A stretch of 64,000 nt of DNA. It comes from Desulfobacter curvatus DSM 3379 (GTDB lineage: Bacteria > Desulfobacterota > Desulfobacteria > Desulfobacterales > Desulfobacteraceae). The notes beneath the pieces were generated by a model, which was not told the origin of the DNA, did not search any database, and was given only the letters and a program-made list of their open reading frames with translations. Of this stretch, positions 1 through 8,787 are shown piece after piece. The stretch covers positions 109,059 through 173,058 of the forward strand of contig NZ_KB892900.1 in NCBI RefSeq assembly GCF_000373985.1, given 5' to 3'. Each line of letters opens with the position of its first letter. Position 1 is the stretch's first letter. The position numbers and the translations under genes were made by a program.

Positions 1-1269
1 GCCTTCTTAACTGCACCTGAAACCCTTGATGCTGCGCTGGCCATGCGAGTCCATGAACTCAGGGATGTCAAGGTCAGAGCGCTGGCCTTTCCCGGCATTG
101 CCGCCGTGGCTGCAGCAGACCCGGATACAGGCTGCATGATTTACAACTCCTGGCACTTCAGCAGCGGAGACCGAAAAGAACACGACAACGGGAACTGTCA
201 TTTCATTCCTTTTATTTACCACGAAGCTCCGTCCCATTATAAACAGAACATCAAATCCAATATCTGCATGCTTAAAGCTGCGCCCATGGACCGGTTCGGA
301 TATTTTAACTTCGGGGTTGCCAACTCCTTTCAAAAATCAATGATAGAAAACGCAGATACGGTCATTGTGGAAGTCAATGAAAACATGCCTTGCTGTTTGG
401 GTGGTTCCAATGAATCTGTCCACATTCGTGATGTGGATTTTGTGGTGGAGACCGACAATAAGCCGCTTTTGACCCTGCCTGATCCGGTTATTACCGATGT
501 GGATAAAACAATTGCAGGCATGATCGTAAGCCAAATCGAAGACGGTTCCTGCATCCAGCTTGGCATTGGTGGTATGCCCAACGCGGTGGGCAAAATGATT
601 GCCCAATCGGATCTTAAGGACTTAGGCGTTCATACTGAAATGCTTGCCGATGCCTACCTGGATATGTATGAAGCCGGAAAAATTACCAATCTTAAAAAAC
701 GCCGTGATCCGGGAAAGATGGTTTACACCTTTGCCCTGGGCAGCGCCCGACTGTATGATTTTTTGAACAACAACCCTGCCTGTGCAAGTTGTTCCGTGGA
801 TTACACCAACAAGCTGAGCCATATATCTGATAACGACAAAACAGTCTCCATCAACAACGCCATTGAGGTGGATCTTTACGGCCAGGTCTCTTCGGAGTCA
901 TCCGGTTTCAGGCATCTTACCGGCACAGGCGGCCAGTTTGACTTTGCCTACGGCGCCTATCACTCCAAAGGGGGCAAGTCTTTTATCTGTCTAAGCTCTA
1001 CGGTCAAAGACCGGGACGGCAGTATTAAATCCAGAATCCGGCCTGTTTTTGATAAAGGTTCCGTCATTACCCTGCCGCGAACCATTACCCAGTATGTTGT
1101 CACTGAATATGGAATGGTCTCCCTGAAAGGCAAGTCCACCTGGGAACGGGCCGAAGCCCTTATCAGCATAGCCCATCCGGACTTTAGGGACCAATTGATC
1201 AGGGATGCGGAGAAAATGCATATCTGGACCATGAAGAACCACGCTGACGGGCGCTATGCCGTCGCCTGA
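1..1269 (+). CDS. Acetyl-CoA hydrolase/transferase family CoA-transferase, 5' truncated by the window
   Basis: The frame is open from base 1, so the true start lies upstream; the first internal ATG is at 43. Family I-type CoA-transferases of the acetyl-CoA hydrolase/4-hydroxybutyrate CoA-transferase group move CoA between acyl-CoA and acetate. Seen: a glycine-rich GIGGMPNAVG segment, the EVDLYGQ motif whose Glu (codon 865-867) is the expected catalytic glutamyl-CoA residue, a GTGGQFDF loop, and the conserved C-terminal stretch with TEYG and HPDFRDQL. The next three genes are butyryl-CoA oxidation enzymes on the same strand, so butyryl-CoA:acetate CoA transfer for butyrate activation is the likely role (inference). 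Substrate specificity cannot be read from sequence alone. Confidence 0.88.
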   Translation, partial: AFLTAPETLDAALAMRVHELRDVKVRALAFPGIAAVAAADPDTGCMIYNSWHFSSGDRKEHDNGNCHFIPFIYHEAPSHYKQNIKSNICMLKAAPMDRFGYFNFGVANSFQKSMIENADTVIVEVNENMPCCLGGSNESVHIRDVDFVVETDNKPLLTLPDPVITDVDKTIAGMIVSQIEDGSCIQLGIGGMPNAVGKMIAQSDLKDLGVHTEMLADAYLDMYEAGKITNLKKRRDPGKMVYTFALGSARLYDFLNNNPACASCSVDYTNKLSHISDNDKTVSINNAIEVDLYGQVSSESSGFRHLTGTGGQFDFAYGAYHSKGGKSFICLSSTVKDRDGSIKSRIRPVFDKGSVITLPRTITQYVVTEYGMVSLKGKSTWERAEALISIAHPDFRDQLIRDAEKMHIWTMKNHADGRYAVA

Positions 1270-1297
1270 CGTGTCATGTGCGGTTGATGATTTTATA

Positions 1298-1320
1298 CGG
1301 CTTTAAAAAGCCGGCGTTTT
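1298..1320 (+). terminator. Weak hairpin with short T run after the CoA-transferase
   Basis: Bases 1298-1304 (CGGCTTT) pair with 1307-1313 (AAAGCCG), followed by GCGTTTT. The stem is short with an AT-rich top, so this may only attenuate read-through into the acyl-CoA dehydrogenase gene 90 nt further on. Confidence 0.3.
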
Positions 1321-1410
1321 AAAATATGTTTTGGACCCATGGGTGTAAAAACCTAATACGCCCATGACCCCCCTTGTAACCTTAAAAGTTTTTATAAAGG
1401 ATAAAGTTTT

Positions 1411-3213
1411 ATGGCACAATTGATTGCAGATCGAAGGGATGTGGACTTCGTATTACATGAACAACTGGACGTAGGCAAATTAAGCAAGGATGAACGCTTT
1501 GCCGAGTTCAAAAAAAAGACCGTTGATTTAATCGTAAGCGAAGCCAGAAATCTTGCAATTAAAGAGATCCTGCCTCTTCAAACAATAAGTGACGAAGGCT
1601 GCACGTTCAATGCCGGTGAAGTAACAGTACCCGAGGCCTTTCACAGTGTATATGCAGCGTATAATGAAGGTGAATGGCTGGGGATGACCGATGATCCCGA
1701 ATGGGGCGGGCAGGGGATGCCGCATGCCGTTGCCATGGCAGCCAATGAGTATTTTTACGGCGCTTGTAATTCCTTTATGCTTTACAACATGCTTACCCAT
1801 GGCGCGGCCAAACTTGTGGAGAAGTTCGGTACGGATGAGCAAAAGCAGATCTACCTTAAAAATATGCTGTCGGGAAAATGGTCCGGTACCATGCTTTTGA
1901 CCGAACCGAATGCGGGCTCCGACCTTGCCGCCGTAGAGGCCACGGCCAAACCAAACGGGGACGGCACCTATTCTCTGTTCGGTAACAAAATTTTCATCTC
2001 CGCCGGCGAGCATGACATGGTGGAAAACATCATCCATCCGGTTCTGGCCAGAATCGAAGGCGCACCCGAAGGTATTGCCGGTATTTCCCTGTTCCTGGCG
2101 CCCAAATTCCGGGTGAACGCGGACGGCACTCCGGGAGAATTCAACGATGTGGTGTGTACAGGTATTGAGCACAAAATGGGCCTGCACGGCAATGCGACCT
2201 GTTCTTTGACCCTGGGGGGCAAATCAGGATGCATCGGTACCCTTTTGGGCCAGGAAAACAAAGGCGTGGCCGCCATGTTCGAGATGATGAACGAAGCCCG
2301 TCAGATGGTGGGACTCCAGGGGTTTGCCAACGCGTCTGCGTCGTATATGTATGCCCTGAATTATGCCCGGGAGCGGATTCAGTCCCGGGAACTCAAAGCC
2401 CCGGCCGGGTCAAAATCAGTGTCCATCATTCGTCATCCTGATGTGAAACGCCAGCTGATTACCATGAAGGCCTATGTGGAAGGCCTGCGCAGCCTGAATT
2501 ACTTCTGCGCCATGTGTCATGATTTGGTTGCCGTGTCCACGGATGCGGATCAGAAAACCCATTATGAATATTTGCTGGAAGTCCTGACGCCTATTGTCAA
2601 AGGGTATGGGACGGATAAAGCCTTTGAGGTATGCAACCAGGGCATTCAGATCTACGGCGGTTACGGCTTTATCGAGGAATTCCCCGTGGCCCAGCTGCTC
2701 AGGGATTCCAGGATCTTCATGCTGTACGAGGGAACCAACGGCATCCAGTCCATTGATCTTTTAGGCCGGAAACTTTCCATGAAAAAAGGTGCGGCCTTCA
2801 ACGCCCTGCTCGATGAAATCAAGAAAACCTTTGTTCTTGCCAAAGCAGCCGAAGGCCTTGAAGAGCTCACCGCCCGGCTCGAGGGGTTTTTCAATACGTA
2901 TACAGAGGTGGCTGCCACACTGCAGGCCAAATCCAGGTCTGATGAATTTTTGACAGCCTATGCCTTTTCATACCCCTTCATGGAGGTCACAGGAGACCTT
3001 GCCATGGCCTGGATGCTTTTATGGCGGGCGGCAACGGCCACAGCCAACAAGGGTAAAAAGAAAAAAGATGACATGTTTTATGACGGACAGATCAAAACCG
3101 CCCGGTTTTTTATTAACCAGATCCTTGCTTCGACTGCAGGAAAATTGGATGCGCTTAAAGCGTGCGACAATGCGGTGGTTGAGATGGATGAAGCTGCCTT
3201 TGGAAGCAAGTAG
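1411..3213 (+). CDS. Long-form acyl-CoA dehydrogenase (600 aa)
   Basis: FAD-dependent acyl-CoA dehydrogenase, probably oxidising butyryl-CoA or a similar short acyl-CoA to the enoyl-CoA in the cytoplasm. At 600 residues it belongs to the long subfamily (DmdC/AcdA-like, about 580-600 aa) with an extra C-terminal helical domain rather than the 380-residue classical form. Seen: the LTEPNAGSD flavin/substrate motif near residue 160, QIYGGYGF near 415, and YEGTNGIQS with the expected catalytic-base Glu at residue 440. The ATG at 1411 follows AAAGGATAAAG. Downstream gene gap is 27 nt. No electron-transfer flavoprotein genes are in the window, so the electron route is not visible. Confidence 0.9.
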   Translation: MAQLIADRRDVDFVLHEQLDVGKLSKDERFAEFKKKTVDLIVSEARNLAIKEILPLQTISDEGCTFNAGEVTVPEAFHSVYAAYNEGEWLGMTDDPEWGGQGMPHAVAMAANEYFYGACNSFMLYNMLTHGAAKLVEKFGTDEQKQIYLKNMLSGKWSGTMLLTEPNAGSDLAAVEATAKPNGDGTYSLFGNKIFISAGEHDMVENIIHPVLARIEGAPEGIAGISLFLAPKFRVNADGTPGEFNDVVCTGIEHKMGLHGNATCSLTLGGKSGCIGTLLGQENKGVAAMFEMMNEARQMVGLQGFANASASYMYALNYARERIQSRELKAPAGSKSVSIIRHPDVKRQLITMKAYVEGLRSLNYFCAMCHDLVAVSTDADQKTHYEYLLEVLTPIVKGYGTDKAFEVCNQGIQIYGGYGFIEEFPVAQLLRDSRIFMLYEGTNGIQSIDLLGRKLSMKKGAAFNALLDEIKKTFVLAKAAEGLEELTARLEGFFNTYTEVAATLQAKSRSDEFLTAYAFSYPFMEVTGDLAMAWMLLWRAATATANKGKKKKDDMFYDGQIKTARFFINQILASTAGKLDALKACDNAVVEMDEAAFGSK

Positions 3214-3240
3214 CCGGATTTTTTGCCAAGGAGAAATTTT

Positions 3241-4536
3241 ATGAAAGATGTCGTAATTGTCAGCGGCGCCCGAACTGCCATCGGCAGTTTTGGCGGGGTG
3301 CTGAAAACCGTCTCATCAGTGGATCTGGGTGCTGTGGTTATCCGGGCTGCCATGGAAAGGGCAGGGCTTCGGCCCGAAGTCAGTGACGAAATGCTGGCCT
3401 TTGCACCGGATAAATTGAGAGATAGGGGTAAGACAGAGCTGGAAGAAGCTTACGGAAACTGGAATGCCAATGCCACCCCAGTTGCTGTGGACGAGGTGAT
3501 CATGGGCAATGTTCTGCAGGCAGGACAAGGCCAAAGCCCCGGAAGGCAGGCCATGATCCGGGCGGGTGTGCCAAAGGAAACCTACGGCTTTACAGTGAAT
3601 AAAATATGCGGGTCAGGACTGAAGTCCATTGCCATTGGTGCATCATCCATCATGAGCGGGCAGGCCGATGTGGTGATTGCCGGCGGCCAGGAGAGCATGA
3701 GCAACGCTCCCATGGCCATGACGCGTGCCCGGTGGGGATACCGCATGGAGGTATCCGGAAAAGGGGAGATCTATGACCTGATGGTGTATGACGGTCTCTT
3801 TGAAATTTTTAACGGATATCACATGGGTGTGACCGCTGAGAATATTGCCGAACTTTACGATATTTCCAGGCATGACCAGGATAAGCTTTCCTGCATGAGC
3901 CACGCCAGGGCCCGGGAGGCCATTGCAAACGGCACGTTCAAAGAGGAGATCGTGCCGGTGACCACACGTACCCGCAAGGCAGAGGTGATTGTAGACACGG
4001 ATGAGCGGCCCATGGAAACGTCCATGGAGAAGATGGCCAAGATGAAACCTGTGTTCAAAAAGGACGGGTCCGTTACGGCGGGTAATGCATCGGGCATCAA
4101 CGATGGGGGTGCTGCGGTGGTCATGATGAGCGCGGATAAGGCCAAAGAACTTGGGCTGACACCCTATGTCAAGATCAAAGGATTTGCCACGGGCGGTGTG
4201 GACCCGGCATATATGGGGCTGGGGCCGATTCCTGCCGTGCGCCGGGTGTTGAAATCCACGGGCATGTCCATAAACGACATGGACATCATTGAGCTGAATG
4301 AAGCATTTGCAGCCCAGGCCTTGGGGTGCATGATAGAGCTGAATATTGATCCTGAATTTGCCAACCAGCTGGGCAGCGGCATCTCCCTGGGCCACCCCAT
4401 CGGCTGCACCGGGGCCAGGCAGATGGTTACCCTGATCCACGAGATGAAGCGCAAAGGCTACGGCACAGGGCTTGTGTCCATGTGTATTGGCGGGGGTATG
4501 GGGATGGCCATGATCGTGGAAAATATGACTAAATAA
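3241..4536 (+). CDS. Acetyl-CoA C-acetyltransferase (thiolase)
   Basis: Degradative thiolase that cleaves acetoacetyl-CoA into two acetyl-CoA, the last step of butyrate oxidation. The start at 3241 is chosen over an in-frame ATG at 3223 because AAGGAG lies 5-10 nt before it. The catalytic residues are present: nucleophile Cys123 in KICGSGLK, His385 in LGHPIGCTGAR and Cys415 in SMCIGGGMG. At 431 residues it is about 40 longer than typical AtoB-type thiolases; an extra charged segment of roughly 27 residues around positions 45-72 (DKLRDRGKTELEE and following) sits between the N-terminal helix and the VDEVIMGNVLQAG strand. It is followed after 31 nt by the hydroxybutyryl-CoA dehydrogenase. Confidence 0.93.
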   Translation: MKDVVIVSGARTAIGSFGGVLKTVSSVDLGAVVIRAAMERAGLRPEVSDEMLAFAPDKLRDRGKTELEEAYGNWNANATPVAVDEVIMGNVLQAGQGQSPGRQAMIRAGVPKETYGFTVNKICGSGLKSIAIGASSIMSGQADVVIAGGQESMSNAPMAMTRARWGYRMEVSGKGEIYDLMVYDGLFEIFNGYHMGVTAENIAELYDISRHDQDKLSCMSHARAREAIANGTFKEEIVPVTTRTRKAEVIVDTDERPMETSMEKMAKMKPVFKKDGSVTAGNASGINDGGAAVVMMSADKAKELGLTPYVKIKGFATGGVDPAYMGLGPIPAVRRVLKSTGMSINDMDIIELNEAFAAQALGCMIELNIDPEFANQLGSGISLGHPIGCTGARQMVTLIHEMKRKGYGTGLVSMCIGGGMGMAMIVENMTK

Positions 4537-4567
4537 CAACTGATTTGACGAAAGGTCATAGATTTAT

Positions 4568-5410
4568 ATGAAAAAAATATGTGTAATCGGTGCCGGTACA
4601 ATGGGTGCCGGAATCGCCCAGGTCTTTGCCGTTAACGGCTATATGGTGGTGTTGCGGGATATTGAACAGGAATTTGTTAATAGAGGCATTTCATTCATCT
4701 CCAAAAATTTGAACCGCATGGCGTCAAAGGGCAAATTGGAAGAGGTCATGGTTCAGCCGATTCTTTCCCGGATTATAGGCACAACCGATCCTGAAAACGC
4801 CCAGGATTGCGATCTTGTGGTGGAAGCTGCCGTGGAAAACATGAAGATCAAAAAGCAGATTTTCAGTGAACTTGACAATATCTGCAAACCTTCCACCATC
4901 CTGGCCACCAACACCTCTTCCCTTTCCATTGTCGAGGTGGCCACAGCCACAAAACGTCCGGATAAGGTGATCGGCATGCACTTTTTTAATCCGGCGCCTG
5001 TCATGGCCCTGATTGAGATCATCAGGGGTATTGCCACCTCTGACGAGACCTTTGACGCTGTAAAGGCATTGTCCCTGGATCTGGGCAAACAGCCGGTAGA
5101 GGTGGATGAAGCACCGGGGTTTGTGGTAAACCGGATATTGGTTCCCATGATCAATGAAGCTGCAGCCATATATGCCGAAGGCGTTGCCAGTGCCGAAGAT
5201 ATTGATACGGCCATGAAACTTGGTGCCAACCATCCCATAGGCCCCCTTGCCCTGGGAGACCTGGTGGGACTGGACGTCTGTCTGGCCATCATGGATGTCC
5301 TGTATGAAGAATTCAAGGATCCCAAATACAGGGCCACACCGCTGCTGCGAAAATATGTTCGTGCCGGTTGGCTCGGTCGAAAAAGCGGCAAAGGATTTTT
5401 CGATTATTAA
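4568..5410 (+). CDS. hbd: 3-hydroxybutyryl-CoA dehydrogenase
   Basis: NAD-dependent oxidation of 3-hydroxybutyryl-CoA to acetoacetyl-CoA. The N-terminal Rossmann fingerprint GAGTMGAGIAQ occupies residues 7-17; HFFNPAPVM near 140 and PGFVVNRI near 185 are family hallmarks, with the catalytic His in HFFNPAP. At 280 residues it has the usual single-domain bacterial length, with no crotonase fusion. It closes a four-gene run for butyrate oxidation; the crotonase expected between dehydrogenase and this enzyme is at 11505. A hairpin terminator region follows. Confidence 0.93.
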   Translation: MKKICVIGAGTMGAGIAQVFAVNGYMVVLRDIEQEFVNRGISFISKNLNRMASKGKLEEVMVQPILSRIIGTTDPENAQDCDLVVEAAVENMKIKKQIFSELDNICKPSTILATNTSSLSIVEVATATKRPDKVIGMHFFNPAPVMALIEIIRGIATSDETFDAVKALSLDLGKQPVEVDEAPGFVVNRILVPMINEAAAIYAEGVASAEDIDTAMKLGANHPIGPLALGDLVGLDVCLAIMDVLYEEFKDPKYRATPLLRKYVRAGWLGRKSGKGFFDY

Positions 5411-5480
5411 AATTTTTTAAATACAATGGGCGTGAAATTGACTTTAAGATTTGATTTTGCGCCGACTATTTATAACCCAT

Positions 5481-5499
5481 AAAATGCATTTGGCATTTT
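5481..5499 (+). terminator. AT-rich hairpin after hbd
   Basis: AAAATGC (5481-5487) pairs with GCATTTT (5493-5499), followed by GATTTTTATT. The weak stem may give partial termination of the butyrate operon. Confidence 0.35.
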
Positions 5500-5611
5500 G
5501 ATTTTTATTATTACGTTGATGATAACAGTAAAATACAGAAACCACCAAAACTTTGACAACTAAATCAAAAATGTACTTAATAAAAATTTAAAATAGCCTC
5601 ACCCGTCGGGA

Positions 5612-5656
5612 GCCTCCTATGGCCGCATATCAGGCCATAGGGGGCTTGCATTTTTT
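5612..5656 (+). terminator. Strong intrinsic terminator downstream of hbd
   Basis: A 13-bp stem with one T-G wobble (5612-5624 with 5633-5645; GCCTCCTATGGCC arm), 8-nt loop, then TTGCATTTTTT. It is the most convincing end of the butyrate transcript. Confidence 0.7.
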
Positions 5657-5913
5657 AGGTACAAAATTGTAGAGATCCCAGGGCATGGATTTGGCCCGGT
5701 TGGATTTAACAATTCCCATCTTTTCTGTTTCAACGATAATACACGTTCAAGCGCTTTCGTCTACCGATTGAAAGATATTGGAATTTGGCCTTTTCTGTTA
5801 CCCACTCCGCAACAAAAATTTATAAATTTTTATAGGTTACATACATTTTTTTATGAAATTATAAGGATGGAAATAGTTAATTCCTTTTGTTATGATAGAT
5901 CCGAATAATCAAT

Positions 5914-5943
5914 TTGATCCGGCTTAATCGGCTCATCTATAAT
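5914..5943 (+). promoter_or_regulatory. Candidate sigma-70-type promoter of the hydrogenase operon
   Basis: TTGATC at 5914-5919 and a perfect TATAAT at 5938-5943, with 18-nt spacing, about 50 nt upstream of the small-subunit start. The -35 box matches consensus at four of six positions. Confidence 0.45.
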
Positions 5944-5954
5944 ATCAATTAAAT

Positions 5955-5973
5955 TTATGATATGAAATCATAA
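5955..5973 (+). promoter_or_regulatory. Inverted repeat overlapping the hydrogenase leader (possible operator)
   Basis: TTATGAT (5955-5961), 5-nt spacer, ATCATAA (5967-5973), placed just after the predicted transcription start and 10 nt before the GGAG of the small subunit. Another TTATGAT lies at 5890-5896 and a related TTATGAAATTATAA near 5850. A dimeric regulator site is plausible; its identity is unknown. Confidence 0.35.
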
Positions 5974-5992
5974 CAGCAATAATGGAGATATT

Positions 5993-6934
5993 ATGGAGAC
6001 AAATTCCAGCAAGAAGTTTTATGAAAAATTAGAATCAAAAGGGGTCTCAAGAAGAGATTTTCTCAAGTACTGTACAGCCCTGACTGCGACCATGGGCTTG
6101 TCGCACTCCTTTGTGGGGCAAGTGGCCGCGAAAATTGAAAAAGTGGCTGCGATACGTCCCCCGGTGGTGTGGCTGCATTTTTCTGAATGTACCGGATGTT
6201 CGGAAGCATTTTTAAGAACACCGGATGTGGGCGGCATCATTCTGGAAACCATTTCCGTAGAATACCATGAAACCCTCATGGCCGCGGCAGGTGTTCAGGC
6301 GGAAAAAAGCCTGCACGATGCTGTTGAGAAATACAAAGGCAAATTTGTCTGTATTGTGGAAGGGGCCATTGGGACCAGTTACAACGGTTCATACGGCAAG
6401 GTTGCCGGCAAAACCTTCCTTGAAATTGCCCGGGAAGTCATCCCCAAAGCTGCCACAACCATCTGTGTGGGGACCTGTTCCGCATACGGCGGTATATCTG
6501 CTGCGGCACCCAACCCAGGTGGGTATAAAGGCGTAAAAGATGCCATCGGAGTCAATACCATTAACCTGCCTGGCTGTCCCTTCAATCCATTAAACCTGCT
6601 TGGCACCATTCTCAAGTATTTAAACAACGAAAAGATCGAACTTGATGACTACGGCAGACCCATCTTTGCTTATGGGGAAACCGTTCATGACAATTGTCCG
6701 CGCCTCGAACATTATGAAAACGATGAGTTTGTCGAGGAATTCGGCTCCAAGGAAGCCGAGCTTGGATACTGTCTTTATAAAATGGGCTGCAGAGGCCCTG
6801 AAACCTATAATAATTGCCCCACCGCGAAATTTAACGACGCGACAAGTTTTCCCATTCAGGCCGGTCATCCCTGCATTGGCTGCAGTGAACCCGATTTTTG
6901 GGACAACATGACGCCGTTTTATGAAGAAATGTAG
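5993..6934 (+). CDS. Periplasmic [NiFe] hydrogenase small subunit
   Basis: Iron-sulfur electron-transfer subunit of an uptake-type hydrogenase, exported with its large partner by the Tat system. A twin-arginine signal is visible at residues 18-27 (VSRRDFLKYC) followed by a short hydrophobic stretch. Cluster ligands are present: ECTGCSEAF and CVGTCSAYGG for the proximal cluster, HDNCPR and YCLYKMGC for the distal cluster, and GHPCIGCSEPDFWD near the C-terminus. There is no C-terminal membrane anchor, so the enzyme should be soluble in the periplasm and donate to a tetrahaem cytochrome c3-type carrier, as in Desulfovibrio (inference; no cytochrome in the window). GGAG precedes the ATG. Confidence 0.93.
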   Translation: METNSSKKFYEKLESKGVSRRDFLKYCTALTATMGLSHSFVGQVAAKIEKVAAIRPPVVWLHFSECTGCSEAFLRTPDVGGIILETISVEYHETLMAAAGVQAEKSLHDAVEKYKGKFVCIVEGAIGTSYNGSYGKVAGKTFLEIAREVIPKAATTICVGTCSAYGGISAAAPNPGGYKGVKDAIGVNTINLPGCPFNPLNLLGTILKYLNNEKIELDDYGRPIFAYGETVHDNCPRLEHYENDEFVEEFGSKEAELGYCLYKMGCRGPETYNNCPTAKFNDATSFPIQAGHPCIGCSEPDFWDNMTPFYEEM

Positions 6935-7059
6935 TAATCTCTCCTGATTCGCAGCGCACACGACTAGTAGTTAATAGTTCGCGGTACAGCATCTGATAGC
7001 TCACGCGGTACATTTTCCATACAATAAACACAACACATATGATGTGAAAGGATATTATT

Positions 7060-8697
7060 ATGGGCAGAAGAATCATTGTTGATCCCATAACCAGAATAGA
7101 AGGCCACCTCAGAATAGAGGTGGAAGTTGAAAACGGCAAGGTCGTTGACGCCTGGTGTTCCGGGCAGATGTTCAGGGGCATTGAGGTTATGCTCCGGGGG
7201 CGCGATCCCAGGGATGCGCATCATTTTGTCCAGCGCTCCTGCGGCGTTTGTACCTATGTTCATGCACTTTCTTCGGTTCGCGCGGTGGAAAAGGCCTGCA
7301 ACATAGAGATTCCGGAAAATGCACGGATCATCCGTAACCTGCTGCACGGCAGTCAGTTCCAGCATGACCACATTGTTCATTTTTATCATCTGCATGCCCT
7401 GGACTGGGTGGACATTGTCAGCGCCCTGTCAGCGGATCCGGCCAAGACAGCCAAGCTGTCTGAAAACGTATCCGGACGGCCCCAAAGTTCCGCCTACTTC
7501 AGCGACATTCAAACTAAGCTGAAAACTTTCGTAAACAGCGGACAGTTGGGCCCCTTTAACAATGCATATTGGGGGCATTCAGCCTACAATCTGCCGGCCG
7601 AAGCCAACCTTATGGCAGCTTCACATTATATTGAAGGCTTAAAACTGCAGGCCAAGGCTGCGCGCATGCACGCCATTTTCGGCGGCAAAAATCCCCATCC
7701 CCAGTCCCTGGTTGTCGGTGGTATCACATCCGTAAAAGACCTGACACCGGAGAGAATTGACGAATACACCCGGATCTGGAAAGAGACCAAGGCATTTATT
7801 GACGAAGTATACCTGCCTGACCTGCTGGCCATTGCCTCTTTTTATAAAGAGTGGAGTGCCATCGGCGGAAACAATGATACCTATCTTGCCTATGGCGAAT
7901 TCCCCCGGAAAAAGGTTGATGACGACCTGCTGCTGCCCGGCGGTGTTGTGGACGCAAACCTGGCCTATGCGGCCGTGGATACGGATAAGATTACCGAAGA
8001 CGTTACCCGGGCCTGGTATGAAAAAGGCGAGGCTAAACACCCCTTTTCCGGAGAAACCAAACCCATCGCCGGAGATATTTTCTACAACACCGACGATAAA
8101 TACTCCTGGATCAAGGCCCCAAGATATGCCGGCAAAGCTGCGGAAGTCGGTCCCCTGGCCCGGGTACTGGTTGCTTATGCAAAGGGCAACGATCATGTGA
8201 AAAAATTGGTTGACCATACCCTCAAGACCCTTGACGTGGGAAAAGGCGCCCTGTTCTCCACCCTTGGCCGGACAGCCGCCCGGGCCATTGAAACCGTGGT
8301 TATTTCAGACGCCATGGAAGGCTGGATCGAAACATTGAAATCCAATATCGCATCGGGCAATAAAAAAACCTATCAACCCTGGACCATGCCGGACAAGGGC
8401 CGGGGATACGGTCTGAACGACGTGCCCCGGGGCGCGCTTGGGCATTGGATCGATATTAAAGGCGGTAAGATTAAAAATTACCAATACGTGGTGCCCTCCA
8501 CATGGAATTTTGGGCCCCGTGACGGCAAAAAACAGAAAGGGCCTGTGGAAAGATCCCTTGTGGGCACGCCTGTGGCTGATCCGTCCAAACCGTTAGAAGT
8601 GCTGCGGAGCGTTCACTCATTTGACCCGTGCCTCGCATGTGCGGTTCACGTGATTGATCCCCACACCAACCAGACCTACGAGGTCAAGGTTATTTGA
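7060..8697 (+). CDS. [NiFe] hydrogenase large subunit (nickel active site)
   Basis: Catalytic subunit for reversible H2 oxidation. The nickel ligands are visible: Cys61 and Cys64 in RSCGVCTYVH, and Cys524 and Cys527 in DPCLACAVH near the end. The codon for Cys524 is TGC, so this is a plain [NiFe] and not a selenocysteine [NiFeSe] enzyme. After His530 there is a 15-residue tail (VIDPHTNQ...), the peptide that a maturation protease removes after nickel insertion; that protease is the next gene. AAAGGA precedes the ATG at 7060. At 545 residues it has normal length. It is 125 nt from the small-subunit gene and probably co-transcribed with it. Confidence 0.95.
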   Translation: MGRRIIVDPITRIEGHLRIEVEVENGKVVDAWCSGQMFRGIEVMLRGRDPRDAHHFVQRSCGVCTYVHALSSVRAVEKACNIEIPENARIIRNLLHGSQFQHDHIVHFYHLHALDWVDIVSALSADPAKTAKLSENVSGRPQSSAYFSDIQTKLKTFVNSGQLGPFNNAYWGHSAYNLPAEANLMAASHYIEGLKLQAKAARMHAIFGGKNPHPQSLVVGGITSVKDLTPERIDEYTRIWKETKAFIDEVYLPDLLAIASFYKEWSAIGGNNDTYLAYGEFPRKKVDDDLLLPGGVVDANLAYAAVDTDKITEDVTRAWYEKGEAKHPFSGETKPIAGDIFYNTDDKYSWIKAPRYAGKAAEVGPLARVLVAYAKGNDHVKKLVDHTLKTLDVGKGALFSTLGRTAARAIETVVISDAMEGWIETLKSNIASGNKKTYQPWTMPDKGRGYGLNDVPRGALGHWIDIKGGKIKNYQYVVPSTWNFGPRDGKKQKGPVERSLVGTPVADPSKPLEVLRSVHSFDPCLACAVHVIDPHTNQTYEVKVI

Positions 8698-8723
8698 TTT
8701 TACCCTAGGTGCTTGGCAAACTA

Positions 8724-8751
8724 GGTTGCGGCGGAATATACTGCCGCAACC
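8724..8751 (+). promoter_or_regulatory. Intercistronic hairpin between hydrogenase large subunit and protease
   Basis: A perfect 9-bp GC-rich stem (8724-8732 GGTTGCGGC with 8743-8751) with no T tract after it. It looks more like an mRNA-stability or processing element that lowers protease expression than a terminator. Confidence 0.4.
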
Positions 8752-8787
8752 CTTAATTTATAGACGGGACGGACATATACATTATCT

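Larger units (their letters stand above)
5411..5992. other. 582-nt AT-rich intergenic region between butyrate genes and hydrogenase
   Basis: No credible gene. It holds two terminator-like hairpins (5481-5499 and 5612-5656), a candidate promoter (5914-5943) and an inverted repeat next to the hydrogenase ribosome-binding site (5955-5973). Confidence 0.7.

Noticed and set aside
1528..4539. Long minus-strand open frames opposite the acyl-CoA dehydrogenase and thiolase genes (up to 298 codons)
   Set aside because: They mirror strongly supported plus-strand genes, lack recognisable motifs and ribosome-binding sites, and are rich in residues expected from codon-bias shadowing.
8629..8640. Possible selenocysteine site in the hydrogenase large subunit
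   Set aside because: The first residue of the C-terminal CxxC is encoded by TGC and the second by TGT; there is no in-frame TGA, so the enzyme is Cys-type [NiFe].
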